Source: Syntrophomonas_A sp050258735 (lineage in GTDB: Bacteria > Bacillota > Syntrophomonadia > Syntrophomonadales > Syntrophomonadaceae). Taken from it: a stretch of 64,000 nucleotides of DNA. Both the position numbers and the translations under genes were made by a program. Shown piece after piece: positions 52,505 through 62,752 of the stretch (position 1 is its first letter; each line of letters starts with the position of its first letter). The notes below the pieces were generated by a model. That model had not been told where the DNA came from. It saw nothing but the letters and a program-made list of their open reading frames with translations, and did no database searches. The stretch is taken from NCBI GenBank assembly GCA_050258735.1, contig JBLMZJ010000113.1, positions 17,016-81,015 of the forward strand, written 5' to 3'.

Positions 52505-54689
52505 TATATTGAACCTGGTCACGATGGGCCGCTTCGGCAGAGGATTTGTTGATGGGGAATTTGACATAAAAGGTCGTGCCGTTGGATCCGGTATCCAGGT
52601 CGATTACCGCGCTATGCTGTGTAGCTATCCGGTAGCAAACAGCCAATCCCAAACCGGTTCCCTGATCCTTGGTAGTGAAGAAGGGCGTACCCAGTTTATT
52701 CAACAGTGCACTGTCTATCCCGTGGCCTTCATCCTTAATTGCTAAAACGACATAATTATTTCCCGCAAATGTTCTTATGGTCACGCAGCCATTTGAAGAC
52801 ATCGATTCCAGCCCGTTGTTGACCAGATTGATTATTAATTGCCTGACGGCTTTTGCGTCCAAAGTCAGATCTGGCAGTGCATGGAGTTCCAGCTTTATAT
52901 GCTGATCCCGCCTGACAGCTGTGGCCTCGATAAGCGGCAGTGACTTCTTGATGACAGCATTCAGATTTGCCCTCGACATATCCACGGCCTTGTCTTTGGC
53001 CAGGGAAAGGAACTCCGTAATAATGGAATTAGCCCGATCCAGTTCTTCGATCATCAGATCGAAGTATTCCACTTCATTCTGGTAGACCTGATTTTGCTGT
53101 AAGAGCTGCAGGTAACCACGAACAGCGGTCATTGGATTCCTGATTTCATGACCGATACTGGCCGCCATTTCTCCGACCAGATTGAGCCGATCCAGCCGGG
53201 TCATCTCGATCTCCATTTTTCTTAGTTCGGTTATATCGGTTAAAGTACTAAGTATGCAGAGTTGGCCATGGATTTCAATGCCCTCAGCACTAAGCAAGCC
53301 CAATCTTTGTTCACCGGTTTTTTTACGAAATTCAATTTCCATGTCCTTGACGGATTGGTTAGCCATTATCCGTTGTTTTACCAGATCACGATCAGCCAGA
53401 TCAGACCAAATCCCTAACTCGAAGGATGTCCGGTCGAGAGTATCTTCACGGCTATACCCCAAGGTATTACAGTAGGCATCATTGGTGTGAATGAATTTTC
53501 CATCCTCTAGAGTGCTGATAGTCATTTGAATTGGACTGGCATTGAAGGCCTTGGAGAAACATTCCTCCGACAGACGCAATTCCTCTTCCATTTCTATTCG
53601 TTCGGTGATATCCTTGGTGGTAACGATCAGGTGTTCTTCACCATCCATGTCGATTATCTCGAGCGATGTTATGAAATTTCGAATCTCTCCTGATTTCATT
53701 CTGAACGCTATTTCAGCGTTTCGGATGCTTCCATATTCTCGGGCTTGTTGTATTATCTTGCTGCGTGCAGAGGGAACGGCCCAAATAGCTAATTCTTCAA
53801 CTGTACGTCCGATGACCTCGTGCCGCTTATAACCGGTGATTTCTTCAAATGCATCATTCACTTCAACGTAACGACCTTCTTTCAAGGTGCTGATTGACAT
53901 CAGGTCAGGATTACAGTTAAAGATCTTGGAGAATTTCCGTTCTGATTGGTTTGTTGCGTCCAATTGGCGTTTACGTTCCAAACCCAATTTAGCCAGGAAA
54001 TTGCCCAGCATGTTGTAGTATTTTATAACAGGCGCTATTTGTTTCTTGGTGATGATTGGGACCCGGCGTAGTGCTTCTATATAAGAGTCTTCATCAAATC
54101 CAAATTGCCGGGCTTGATACCGGAACATTTCCTCATCAGGCGGCTGATGCAGAAACTGCCCGACAAAAAGAGTGGCCAGGTGCTGGTCTTCCACTATAAT
54201 CGGAGTAGCACATTCCATGAGTCCGTTCAAACACTGGTAATAAACAGAAGGGTCGCCGTGCAGATGAGCCGTTATGTAATTTTCACTCTGCTGGCACCTG
54301 CACGCAGTCTCGGGGCATTTCCTGTGAAACAGGCTGCAAATATCCTGCCACCCTGCACTGGTAAGGATATTGTTGTCGGTATCAAGCAGAGCATGGGGCA
54401 GTCGAGTAGCTTCATAAAAAGCGCTGGCATATTGTTGAAGGAGTTCGATATCGATCAGGTCTGCGAAGTTATATCTTTTTGTGTTAATAACGGAGGTTGG
54501 TTCCTGCGGTTTGTTTGAAGCCAACGATTGAGCCTGCCCAGAGGAAGAAGTCAGATCGGATAACGGTACGTAGCGGGCTAGATTTGGAGGATCGGGGGTT
54601 GGGGGAGCAAGTTCGGAGGCTGCAATTATTGTGTGGGGCATATGTGATTCGATTTTTACTGGTTTTTTTACAATATCATCATTCTGCAT
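52485..54689 (-). CDS. PocR-PAS-PAS histidine kinase
   Basis: About 734 aa from the ATG at 54689 (AAGGAGG 8 nt upstream; open to 54707). A PocR-type ligand domain at about 80-250 is identified by LLDTDNNILTSAGWQDICSLFHRKCPETACRCQQSE and PIIVEDQHLATLFVGQFL. Two PAS domains follow (about 270-390 and 395-500), then the H-box GEMAASIGHEIRNPMTAVRGYLQLLQ and HATPase boxes NLVNNGLESM and GTGLGLAVCYRIA. No membrane helix, so it is cytoplasmic. No response regulator lies beside it. It pairs with the neighbouring MEDS kinase, which has a similar core. Confidence 0.92.
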   Translation of the reverse strand: MQNDDIVKKPVKIESHMPHTIIAASELAPPTPDPPNLARYVPLSDLTSSSGQAQSLASNKPQEPTSVINTKRYNFADLIDIELLQQYASAFYEATRLPHALLDTDNNILTSAGWQDICSLFHRKCPETACRCQQSENYITAHLHGDPSVYYQCLNGLMECATPIIVEDQHLATLFVGQFLHQPPDEEMFRYQARQFGFDEDSYIEALRRVPIITKKQIAPVIKYYNMLGNFLAKLGLERKRQLDATNQSERKFSKIFNCNPDLMSISTLKEGRYVEVNDAFEEITGYKRHEVIGRTVEELAIWAVPSARSKIIQQAREYGSIRNAEIAFRMKSGEIRNFITSLEIIDMDGEEHLIVTTKDITERIEMEEELRLSEECFSKAFNASPIQMTISTLEDGKFIHTNDAYCNTLGYSREDTLDRTSFELGIWSDLADRDLVKQRIMANQSVKDMEIEFRKKTGEQRLGLLSAEGIEIHGQLCILSTLTDITELRKMEIEMTRLDRLNLVGEMAASIGHEIRNPMTAVRGYLQLLQQNQVYQNEVEYFDLMIEELDRANSIITEFLSLAKDKAVDMSRANLNAVIKKSLPLIEATAVRRDQHIKLELHALPDLTLDAKAVRQLIINLVNNGLESMSSNGCVTIRTFAGNNYVVLAIKDEGHGIDSALLNKLGTPFFTTKDQGTGLGLAVCYRIATQHSAVIDLDTGSNGTTFYVKFPINKSSAEAAHRDQVQYIIAGGR

Positions 54690-54863
54690 TGATAACGCCT
54701 CCTTCATTATTAAAATAACCTATTTTCCTTGACGGTTATTGTCGAAAACGGGGGGATAATTCAATAATTACTTAAGAATACAACAATCAATACGTGGCCC
54801 GAAAGTAAAACTGTTGACCAGGAGCCGATTTCGCTGCGTAGTATTCATAAGCCTGGACCCAGA

Positions 54864-57341
54864 TCATAATTTAAGAGGAAGCTTCATTTGTATGGGATTT
54901 TCCGAGGTCTTAAAGCGGGTCATAAATATGGTGCCCGATGAGTTGCTCACAGGCTCGATCGAGGCCTGGTGACGGGCAGCTATGCTATAGCAAACAGCTA
55001 GTCCCAAGCCAGTGCCGGATTCTTTGGTGGTAAAAAAGGGAGTTCCCAGTTTGTCCAGGAGTTCAGGAGCAATACCTTTTCCTTCATCCCGTACTGATAG
55101 TATGACCGATCCACCCTCAAGATAGGTTGAAATAAATATGTTCCCCTCGGCTTCCATGGCCTCCAGACCGTTGCGGACCAGGTTGATCAATAATTGCCGT
55201 ATTTCTTTTTCATCAAGGAACAACTCCGGGATATCCTCCTGCAGGTCCAGGTAAATACCTTTGTCGCCCAGAGTGGCATCCGCTTGCAGTAACGGGTATA
55301 TAGCGACAATGATGTCGTTCAGGTTGCAGAGCTGCAGGTCGACCCGCTTATTTTTAGCCAGTGCCAGGAACTCGCTTATGATCTCATTAGCTCGCTCCAA
55401 TTCCTCCAGCATGATGTTGAAATAGGGCCGGTGTTTGCTGAAGTCTTCATTTTCTCCCATGATCTGAAGAAAGCCTTTTACTGTTGTCATCGGGTTTCTT
55501 ATCTCATGACCGATCCCGGCGGCCATTTCACCAATGGTGTGGAGTTGGCTGAGACGAGCCATCTCCCGCTCAATTTTCCGGATTTCGGATACATCCTCCA
55601 GAAGCAGCATGCTGCCCAGAATAACTCCATTTTCAATGATTGGGGAACTTTTTATACGTGCCAGGCACTCACTGCCGTCTTTTCTGAGGACGGTAGTCTC
55701 AAAAACACCGGCTTCACCCTTCTGCAGGCGGGTTCTGATCTGCTCAGCAGCTGAAGTTTTTCCCCCGGCAGCCAGGAAATCCAGCACATGCATACCCTGC
55801 AACTCCCGGGGGTCGTACCCCAGCACCCTGGTGGCAGAACTGTTGACTAAGGTTATATGTGCGCTGGAATCATAAGTTACAAAAACCTCGTTCATGTTGT
55901 CGATCAGATAGTTTTTATATTCGAGTTCTTTTTTCAGGGCGAGATCCGCCTGTTTTTTTTCGCTTATATTCCGTGATACTATCAGGATATCACCGGCATA
56001 TGCGCCTTCTTGGATAAGATGGCCGTAGGCACCCAACCATAGATAAGAACCGTCTTTTGCCCTCCACCGGAATTCCCCATAGCCGCTCCCTTTTGCAATC
56101 CCTTCCACCAGAGCGTTCCAAATATAAAGATAATCATCGGGATGAACAAATAAAATAGAGACGTGTCCAATTAATTCTTCTGGTTTGAAACCGACGACCC
56201 TTTCATGGGAAGGGCTCACGTATTTTACGATAAAGCTTTCCCGGTCCAGAATGCAGATCAGGTCATAGGCGTTTTTAGTTATCAGGTTATAAAGGGACTC
56301 TGACTTTCTCAGGGCTTCTTCAGCAGTCATTTGCCGGGTGATATCTGCGACCGAACCATAATAGAATTCTAGATTTCCCGTTATGTCGTATTTTTTACAT
56401 GCGGTTATGTCCAATGTTATTGGAAAACCCTCCTGGGTCAGAAAACTCTTTTGGAACCGATGGAAGCTCCCGCCCAGCTCGATTTCCTTTACTGTTTCCA
56501 GGAAGAAGAGGTCCCACTGGGATATATATTTTGGGAGATCCGGCATTTGATCCGCAGACAAACCAATAAGGTCTCTAAAGGCCTGGTTGTATGCCAGTAG
56601 CTTGCCATTTGGCTTTACTGCCAACATAGCTTGAGTCGATTTTTCTATGGTCTGCCTCAGCATATATAAGTTTTGTCTTTCCCGGTTTTCCCGTTCGATG
56701 GTCCTCAACCAGTGTTCGGTTTCCCAATGTTCCCGGGTGGCTGATAGAAAATTCTCGTCGGGTATCCAGGGAAAGTTTTGATAAAGAATATTATTTCTTA
56801 TGATGATGGGATGGCTGATAATGGCTTCCTTTAAGAGAGAGGGAGCTGTCTTCCAGCGGTCATATTGACAGAGAGATATGATCGGGTAATGTGGGAATAT
56901 AAGAGAGTTACAGCGAGAATTGGTTTCAACCAGATTTGAACTTTGGGCGAACCCGGTCATAGTGTGCATGGATTCACAGGTAAATCTTATTGCCCGGTAA
57001 CCTTCTTTCAAGCATTGATTTAGAAACTCGATAAAAAAATCGCCCATCTGGGTCAAACGATCTTTATCATTGGGTTCCGGTAAAGCTTTTTGGTCCAATA
57101 TCAATAATTGGCCGGATGATATGACAACCTTGGTATCAATGCCGGCCTTGCGCAGATAATCGATGATTTGTTCTTGATCGTGACTATTTAGCGCATATAT
57201 GCATTTTTCGCCTTGCTGCAGACCCTGGACTATAAATGGTATTACGTTTTCTGACCATTCATCCTCATCATGATAAATAAGACAAGCATGATCGTGTGGC
57301 TGCAACCTGCAAACGCTTTTGTTGGAAAAAGAGATACCCAT
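54864..57341 (-). CDS. MEDS-PAS histidine kinase
   Basis: About 825 aa from the ATG at 57341; a TTG at 57353 is also open. Residues 1-195 match the MEDS domain of DcmR-type sensors (HDHACLIYHDEDEWSENVIPFIVQGLQQGEKCIYAL). Three PAS domains follow, then an H-box GEMAAGIGHEIRNPMTTVKGFLQIMG and a HATPase domain (NLVRNGLEAMEAEGN, GTGLGLAVCYSIA). It is cytoplasmic and orphan. The kinase core closely resembles that of the PocR kinase directly downstream, which suggests tandem duplication with exchange of input domains. Confidence 0.92.
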   Translation of the reverse strand: MGISFSNKSVCRLQPHDHACLIYHDEDEWSENVIPFIVQGLQQGEKCIYALNSHDQEQIIDYLRKAGIDTKVVISSGQLLILDQKALPEPNDKDRLTQMGDFFIEFLNQCLKEGYRAIRFTCESMHTMTGFAQSSNLVETNSRCNSLIFPHYPIISLCQYDRWKTAPSLLKEAIISHPIIIRNNILYQNFPWIPDENFLSATREHWETEHWLRTIERENRERQNLYMLRQTIEKSTQAMLAVKPNGKLLAYNQAFRDLIGLSADQMPDLPKYISQWDLFFLETVKEIELGGSFHRFQKSFLTQEGFPITLDITACKKYDITGNLEFYYGSVADITRQMTAEEALRKSESLYNLITKNAYDLICILDRESFIVKYVSPSHERVVGFKPEELIGHVSILFVHPDDYLYIWNALVEGIAKGSGYGEFRWRAKDGSYLWLGAYGHLIQEGAYAGDILIVSRNISEKKQADLALKKELEYKNYLIDNMNEVFVTYDSSAHITLVNSSATRVLGYDPRELQGMHVLDFLAAGGKTSAAEQIRTRLQKGEAGVFETTVLRKDGSECLARIKSSPIIENGVILGSMLLLEDVSEIRKIEREMARLSQLHTIGEMAAGIGHEIRNPMTTVKGFLQIMGENEDFSKHRPYFNIMLEELERANEIISEFLALAKNKRVDLQLCNLNDIIVAIYPLLQADATLGDKGIYLDLQEDIPELFLDEKEIRQLLINLVRNGLEAMEAEGNIFISTYLEGGSVILSVRDEGKGIAPELLDKLGTPFFTTKESGTGLGLAVCYSIAARHQASIEPVSNSSGTIFMTRFKTSENPIQMKLPLKL

Positions 57342-57439
57342 ACTCAGAAACAACCCTTATGAAAATATAAACAAAGGAATATATTCTACATTATTATACA
57401 ACTTCCTTCTTTTGACAGCAGAATCTTTTTTGAGGTCCC

Positions 57440-58837
57440 TTATTGAGGGAGAAAAACGTAGAAAACCGCACCCTGGCCGGGTTGGCTTTCCACCCGGATC
57501 CGGCCGCCATGGGCCTCTACATAGCTGCGGGCTATGGCCAGTCCCAGACCGGTACCCCCCGAAACGCGGCTACGGCTTTCATCTGCCCGATAAAAACGGT
57601 CGAATACATGGGGCATATCAGCAGAGGCGATACCCGGACCGTTGTCCTGCAGCCTGAACTCGACACCCTGGCCGATCTGCCGCAGCGACAGATTGATTAT
57701 CCCGCCTTGGGCCGGAACATGGCGCATGGCATTGGTCAATAGATTGATGAGGACTTGGATCAAACGCTGGCGGTCCGCCTTAAAGGTCTTAATCACCGGC
57801 TCTGCATTGAAGGTGAAAACTATCCCCGCTTCCTCCATGCTCAGCCGGAGGGGGAGGAGGGCTTCAGCGATCTCTGTCGGACCTATGGGTTCCGGGTTGA
57901 GCCTAAGCTGTCCGGCTTCAGCCTGCCCGATAGTTTCCAGATCTTTGACCAAGCGGGTCAGGCGGATGATCTCATCGACCAGTCCGCTCTTGACTTCATC
58001 GGTAATCTCGAGATTGCCGGATTGTATAGCCTCCAAGTTTCCCCGCATGATGCTAAGTGGCGTACGCAACTCATGAGCGATATTGGCAAACAGTGTATTA
58101 CGGTTCTGTTCATGGGAATAAAGTTCTTCGGCCATTCGATTAAAATCCCCGGCTAGTTCCCTGAATTCACGGTCACCCAAACAATCGATCCTGACCCCCA
58201 GATTGCCGCGGGCTACCTCGTGGATAGCGGAAGATAGCTTATTTATAGGCTGGGTTATGCGTCGGGCCAATATAATACCCGTCAGTAAAGAGATAAGGGC
58301 GAGAAGGCTGATGCCCTGGGCGATGTGTTGTTTTATTTCAGTCAGATAACTGTTTTCAAGACTGGTCAGCCCCTGCTTTAAGGGGCTGAATACTTGAATA
58401 GCAGCTATTATCTTTCCATTGGCTGATACCTGATAACTGGAGTAGGTTTCTTCGTCCGGGACCAGATGTGAGCCGACCAGCAAATCTTCCGAATCAGCTA
58501 CTATTATCCCAGCCGGATCGGTTATCAGGATCCGGCGGTCCATCATCATAGAGCTGCCGGGCCCGTTGCCCATCATAAAACCCGGCCTGCGGCCCGGCCG
58601 GCCTGAATCTATCCAGTCCTGCAGGCCGTCCAGGCTGCCATTACTCAGATAATAACTCTGGGTCAAGCTCGAATAGCGTTGGACCATATTCACGTTGAAA
58701 CGGTCAACATACTGGGCAAACTGATTACGACTGATCAGATAGGCCACTAAACCTGAAATGGCAGCGGAAAGTACCGCCACCAGTATAATGATGAGGGTTA
58801 TACGGCCGGTCAGGCCGGTTTTGTTGTTTTGCCACAT
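57440..58837 (-). CDS. Membrane sensor histidine kinase
   Basis: About 465 aa from the ATG at 58837, just after the response-regulator stop; a longer ATG start at 58867 would overlap that gene by 29 bp. TM1 (about 13-33) and TM2 (about 180-200) flank an extracytoplasmic sensor, followed by HAMP, H-box NIAHELRTPLSIMRGNLEAI and HATPase (NAMRHVPAQGG, DNGPGIASADM, GGTGLGLAIARSYV). It is the partner of the adjacent OmpR-type regulator. Confidence 0.93.
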   Translation of the reverse strand: MWQNNKTGLTGRITLIIILVAVLSAAISGLVAYLISRNQFAQYVDRFNVNMVQRYSSLTQSYYLSNGSLDGLQDWIDSGRPGRRPGFMMGNGPGSSMMMDRRILITDPAGIIVADSEDLLVGSHLVPDEETYSSYQVSANGKIIAAIQVFSPLKQGLTSLENSYLTEIKQHIAQGISLLALISLLTGIILARRITQPINKLSSAIHEVARGNLGVRIDCLGDREFRELAGDFNRMAEELYSHEQNRNTLFANIAHELRTPLSIMRGNLEAIQSGNLEITDEVKSGLVDEIIRLTRLVKDLETIGQAEAGQLRLNPEPIGPTEIAEALLPLRLSMEEAGIVFTFNAEPVIKTFKADRQRLIQVLINLLTNAMRHVPAQGGIINLSLRQIGQGVEFRLQDNGPGIASADMPHVFDRFYRADESRSRVSGGTGLGLAIARSYVEAHGGRIRVESQPGQGAVFYVFLPQ

Positions 58838-58838
58838 C

Positions 58839-59516
58839 TTATTCAGCAAGTTTATAACCCACCCCATAAACAGTTTTTATTCGCCAGGTCAAAGCGGGGA
58901 AAGCCTCCATCTTACGGCGGAGGTTGTTGATATGTGTGTCGATGGTACGTTCATAACCTTCATAGATATCTCCGTAGACACGCTCCAGTATCTGCAGACG
59001 GCTGAATACCTGGCCCGGATTCTCGGTGAGCATCAATAATATCTTGAATTCGGTGGAGGTCAGGGCCAGGGGCTGACCGTTGATAATAGCCTCAAAGCGT
59101 TGAATATCCAGGACCAGGGAGCCCAGTGCCAGTCCCGTTTTGTCACCGCGATTGACCACCCGGCGCAGTACCGCCTTGATACGGGCGGTTAGTTCCCGCG
59201 GGGAAAAGGGCTTGGTGATATAGTCATCGGCGCCCATCTCCAGACCTAGAAGCTTATCGATCTCCTCAACCCGTGCAGTTAGCATGATCACCGGAGTATC
59301 ATCAACGGCACGGATATCCCTGAGCACGTCCAGACCGGTTTTCCCGGGCAGCATGATATCAAGAATGATCAGGTCCGGCTTTGCTTCTTTCCATAGAGCC
59401 AGAGCCTGCAAACCGTCCCGGGCTTCCAGGGTTGAGAATCCCTCGGCCGCCAGGTAGGAGGTAAGCATCTTGCGCAGATTGTCTTCGTCTTCCACGACGA
59501 GCAGAAGGTTGCCCAT
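58839..59516 (-). CDS. OmpR-family response regulator
   Basis: 225 aa. The receiver has EDED at the N-terminus, the phospho-acceptor Asp in LIILDIMLPGKTG and the Lys in YITKPFSPREL. The winged-helix output domain includes LTSTEFKILLMLTENPGQVFSR and TIDTHINNLRRKM. It forms an operon with the kinase that follows. The DUF2680 gene upstream may share the transcript, with a partial hairpin between them. Confidence 0.95.
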   Translation of the reverse strand: MGNLLLVVEDEDNLRKMLTSYLAAEGFSTLEARDGLQALALWKEAKPDLIILDIMLPGKTGLDVLRDIRAVDDTPVIMLTARVEEIDKLLGLEMGADDYITKPFSPRELTARIKAVLRRVVNRGDKTGLALGSLVLDIQRFEAIINGQPLALTSTEFKILLMLTENPGQVFSRLQILERVYGDIYEGYERTIDTHINNLRRKMEAFPALTWRIKTVYGVGYKLAE

Positions 59517-59558
59517 AGAATCCCCTCCGGGTAAGTGATCGGTATGAATAGAGAACAG

Positions 59559-59590
59559 GATAGACCCCCGGAAAAGGCCAGGAGTCTATC
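59559..59590. other. Imperfect hairpin between DUF2680 gene and response regulator
   Basis: GATAGAC-CCCCGG and CCAGGA-GTCTATC pair over 13 positions with a few mismatches around AAAAGG. There is no T-run, so it may attenuate or process the DUF2680-regulator-kinase transcript rather than end it. Confidence 0.45.
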
Positions 59591-59617
59591 TCTTGAGATT
59601 AAGCCTTAGTTAGTTGT

Positions 59618-60136
59618 TCAGAGCGCAGTTACCGCAAGTACCGGTTCTATAACACCCATCCGATGGCTGCCCATAACGCCTCCACAATTTCCACGGCTGC
59701 CCCTGCCGCCGGGTCCGGGAGCGGATGACATCTGATCATACTGAGCCTGGGTGATGGTCCCGGCCTTCAGCAGTTCCTGCAAAGCCTGAACCCGGTATTC
59801 GTTCATCTTGGTCTGGCGCTCTGCTCCAGAAAGGTCGGCCAGCTTATCTCTATATTGCTCCATTTTCTCCTGCAAGGCAACTCGGGCATCATAGTCGGCC
59901 TGGGTAAGCTTGCCGCTCTCGACCAAAGCCTTCAGGCGGGCATCTCGGTTAGCCTCCGTCTTTTCCTGTTGCTGGTCGGTTAGTCCGGTGCAGATGCCGG
60001 TTCCATTGCCCAAACCTAAGTGGCCATTTCCGGTCTTATTATTGGTGGTGGCTGCCAGTACTGGTGCACCGATGGCTACCAGCAGCAAGCCCACTATCAG
60101 TAATATACCCAGCTTTTTTCTTACTTTGCTTTTCAA
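59618..60136 (-). CDS. Secreted DUF2680-type small protein
   Basis: 172 aa. Signal peptide at about 1-29 (LGILLIVGLLLVAIGAPVLAA). The body is helical with repeats LTDQQQEKTEANRDARLKALVESGKLTQADYDARVALQEKME and LQELLKAGTITQAQYDQM, the SGKLTxxxxD pattern of DUF2680. The C-terminal tail is Gly-rich. It may be an envelope-stress or periplasm-like sensor similar in use to Spy/CpxP, and it precedes a two-component pair on the same strand. Confidence 0.85.
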   Translation of the reverse strand: MKSKVRKKLGILLIVGLLLVAIGAPVLAATTNNKTGNGHLGLGNGTGICTGLTDQQQEKTEANRDARLKALVESGKLTQADYDARVALQEKMEQYRDKLADLSGAERQTKMNEYRVQALQELLKAGTITQAQYDQMSSAPGPGGRGSRGNCGGVMGSHRMGVIEPVLAVTAL

Positions 60137-60317
60137 CAGGATCCCTCCATTTCTATTTGATGTTTAGAGTTTAACAGGCGAATCTAAATATAGTTTCAAG
60201 AGAGTATCAAGATTTCTGGTCATTTCTTCAGAGCAAGTTGATGGCTTATTGTGAAGTAGGAGCGAATTCTATATCCGCCCGACAAATCGGCTCGATTTAT
60301 CGAAGGCCTTGGGCTTG

Positions 60318-60326
60318 TGCTATAAT
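60318..60326 (+). promoter_or_regulatory. Extended -10 promoter element before the 56-aa gene
   Basis: TGCTATAAT (60318-60326) is an exact extended -10 (TGnTATAAT) with a suitable distance of about 32 bp to the ATG at 60358. No good -35 is visible, which is common with extended -10 sites. Confidence 0.6.
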
Positions 60327-60357
60327 AATACGGAAAAAGCGAAGGAGGAATGGGCGA

Positions 60358-60528
60358 ATGCAGGATAACAACAGCGATATCGAGAAAATGCGTGAGTTAA
60401 TAGAGAAAAAGAAACAGAAGAGTGCGTCCCAGGGCAGCATCAAGCGGGGGCCCCAGGACCGTTTTGGCACCACCCACCCGAAAAACCTGAAAAAGAATAA
60501 AACAAATCAGGAATCCAGCGAAGAATAA
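60358..60528 (+). CDS. Small basic protein of unknown function
   Basis: 56 aa from the ATG at 60358 (AAGGAGGAATGGGCG upstream). It is highly charged and predicted disordered: MRELIEKKKQKSASQGSIK, then DRFGTTHPKNLKKNKTN. It stops 10 bp before topB, so the two are probably co-transcribed. The basic, unstructured nature suggests nucleic-acid binding, but nothing specific is recognised. Confidence 0.8.
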   Translation: MQDNNSDIEKMRELIEKKKQKSASQGSIKRGPQDRFGTTHPKNLKKNKTNQESSEE

Positions 60529-60538
60529 AGAGGCTTAG

Positions 60539-62596
60539 ATGAAGTCATTAGTATTAGCGGAGAAACCCAGTGTAGGACGGGAGATCGCCCGGGTCCTGCA
60601 GTGCAATCAAAAGGGCAAGGGCTTTAATGAAGGACCACGCTATGTGGTCACCTGGGCTCTGGGTCATCTGGTGACCCTAGCCGAGCCGGATGATTACGAT
60701 CCGCGCTTGAAGGAATGGCGCATGGAGGATCTGCCCATGCTGCCGGATAGGATGAAACTTAAGGTAATTAAACAGACCTCTCAGCAATTTCATGTCGTGC
60801 GGGAATTGATGAAACGCGGAGATATCGAGAACCTTATCATCGCCACCGATGCCGGACGGGAAGGGGAACTGGTGGCCCGCTGGATCATGGAGCAGAACCA
60901 TTGGAAAAAGCCATTCTTCCGCCTATGGATATCGTCTCAGACCGACAACGCCATCCGTGATGGGTTCAAGAACTTGAAGCCGGGGAAGGACTTCAACAAC
61001 CTTTATGATGCAGCAGTGTGCAGGGCTGAAGCCGACTGGCTGGTGGGACTCAATGTTACCCGCACCCTCACCTGTAAATTCAATGCCCAACTCAATGCTG
61101 GCCGGGTGCAGACCCCGACTCTGGCCATGATGGTGGCGCGGGAGCAGGAGATAAAAACCTTTGTTCCTCAACCGTACTGGACGCTTCGGGTCAGCTTCGG
61201 GGATTGCAGCGGAGAGTGGCGTAATCAATCGGGTTCCCGCATATTTGATAAAGGCCAGGCTGATGAGATATTGGCCCGGGTCCAGGGAAAGCCCGGTATC
61301 ATAAGGGAAGTAAAAAAAGAAACTAAAAGCGAACCGCCGCCGCTTGCGTATGATCTCACCGAATTACAGCGTGATGCGAACCGCCGCTTCAACTGGTCGG
61401 CTCACAAGACCCTGGATGTTTTGCAGGATCTCTACGAGCGGCACAAGCTGGTAACCTACCCCCGGACCGATTCCCGGTACATACCGGGTGATGTAGTGCC
61501 CACCCTGCCGTTGCGGCTGAAAGGCATGAACACCGGGCATTATGCTGCATTGGTAGGTCCTTTGCTGCTTAAAACGCCAAAACCGGGCAAGCGCCTGGTA
61601 GATGACAGCAAGGTTTCCGATCACCATGCGATAATACCGACCGAGCAAACCCTGGACCTCTCCCGTCTGGATGCGGATGAAAGAAAGCTGTATGATTTGA
61701 TAGCCCGGCGTTTTATAGCTGTACTCTACCCCCATTATTGTTATGACCAAACTACTCTGATCACCAACGTACAGGGAGAGGATTTCTATTCCAAAGGTCG
61801 GGTGGTGATCGATCAGGGCTGGAGGGTCGCCCAGAACGCGCCGTCGGAAAAAGACGATTCCGAAGATGATGCCTTGCCCGAACAGACTCTGACCGCGCAT
61901 CAAAAAGGAGAGAAGGTGGAGGTCAAGACCGTCAGATTAGGCAAGGGTCAGACCAAGCCGCCGGCTCGGTATAATGAAGCCACCCTCCTGACCGCTATGG
62001 AGCACTGCGGCAAGATGGTAGCAGATGAAGAACTGCGTGAAGCCATCAAGGGCAGTGGTCTGGGTACGCCGGCCACCCGGGCGGAGATAATCGAAAAGCT
62101 TATCCATACCAGCTATATCGAACGACACGGCAAGGAACTGGTCCCTACCTCTAAGGGGATACAATTGATCGGCCTGGTCCCAACGGCCCTGCGCTCGCCG
62201 GAACTTACCGCTGACTGGGAACAACGCTTAGCGGATATCGCCCGGGGCCAGGGCAAAAAGGCCGAATTCATAGCCGATATCCGCAAGAATGCGGCGGAAA
62301 TGGTACGGGTGGTCAAGGCAGGGGAAGCCGTTTACCACGCCGACAATGTCACCAAGACCAAATGCCCGCAATGCGGTCGCTATATGTTGTTGGTCAACGG
62401 AAAAAAGGGACGCATGCTGTCCTGCCCCGACCGATCCTGCGGCTACCGCCAGCCGGAGAAGGGCGAAGACTACCGCCCGGGGAGCCGAGCCAATCAACGC
62501 TTGATCGCTCAGTACAGTGATAAAGAGGAGATCGGCATCAATGTAGGCGAGATGATCAAGGCGGCCTTGGAGAAAAAGCAGAAGGCAGATAAATGA
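60539..62596 (+). CDS. topB: DNA topoisomerase III
   Basis: 685 aa type IA topoisomerase. The TOPRIM domain starts SLVLAEKPSVGREIARVL, with the acidic DAGREGELVARW motif. The catalytic tyrosine is in LVTYPRTDSRY, preceded by GRVQTPTLAMMVARE. The C-terminal zinc-finger region is CPQCGRYMLLVNGKKGRMLSCPDRSC. It relaxes negative supercoils and resolves recombination intermediates. It follows the 56-aa gene. Confidence 0.96.
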   Translation: MKSLVLAEKPSVGREIARVLQCNQKGKGFNEGPRYVVTWALGHLVTLAEPDDYDPRLKEWRMEDLPMLPDRMKLKVIKQTSQQFHVVRELMKRGDIENLIIATDAGREGELVARWIMEQNHWKKPFFRLWISSQTDNAIRDGFKNLKPGKDFNNLYDAAVCRAEADWLVGLNVTRTLTCKFNAQLNAGRVQTPTLAMMVAREQEIKTFVPQPYWTLRVSFGDCSGEWRNQSGSRIFDKGQADEILARVQGKPGIIREVKKETKSEPPPLAYDLTELQRDANRRFNWSAHKTLDVLQDLYERHKLVTYPRTDSRYIPGDVVPTLPLRLKGMNTGHYAALVGPLLLKTPKPGKRLVDDSKVSDHHAIIPTEQTLDLSRLDADERKLYDLIARRFIAVLYPHYCYDQTTLITNVQGEDFYSKGRVVIDQGWRVAQNAPSEKDDSEDDALPEQTLTAHQKGEKVEVKTVRLGKGQTKPPARYNEATLLTAMEHCGKMVADEELREAIKGSGLGTPATRAEIIEKLIHTSYIERHGKELVPTSKGIQLIGLVPTALRSPELTADWEQRLADIARGQGKKAEFIADIRKNAAEMVRVVKAGEAVYHADNVTKTKCPQCGRYMLLVNGKKGRMLSCPDRSCGYRQPEKGEDYRPGSRANQRLIAQYSDKEEIGINVGEMIKAALEKKQKADK

Positions 62597-62752
62597 TGGT
62601 AATAGGCCAGTTTATAAGGGTTAGCTGCATTATAACAGTAAATCCAAACCGGGGCTTGCAGATAGTTGGATTTCCATGTAAAATAAAAAAGCTGTGATGT
62701 TATAAGGGAATCAACCGTTAAATCGCGGCAAAACAACTAAATAGTAATGTAC

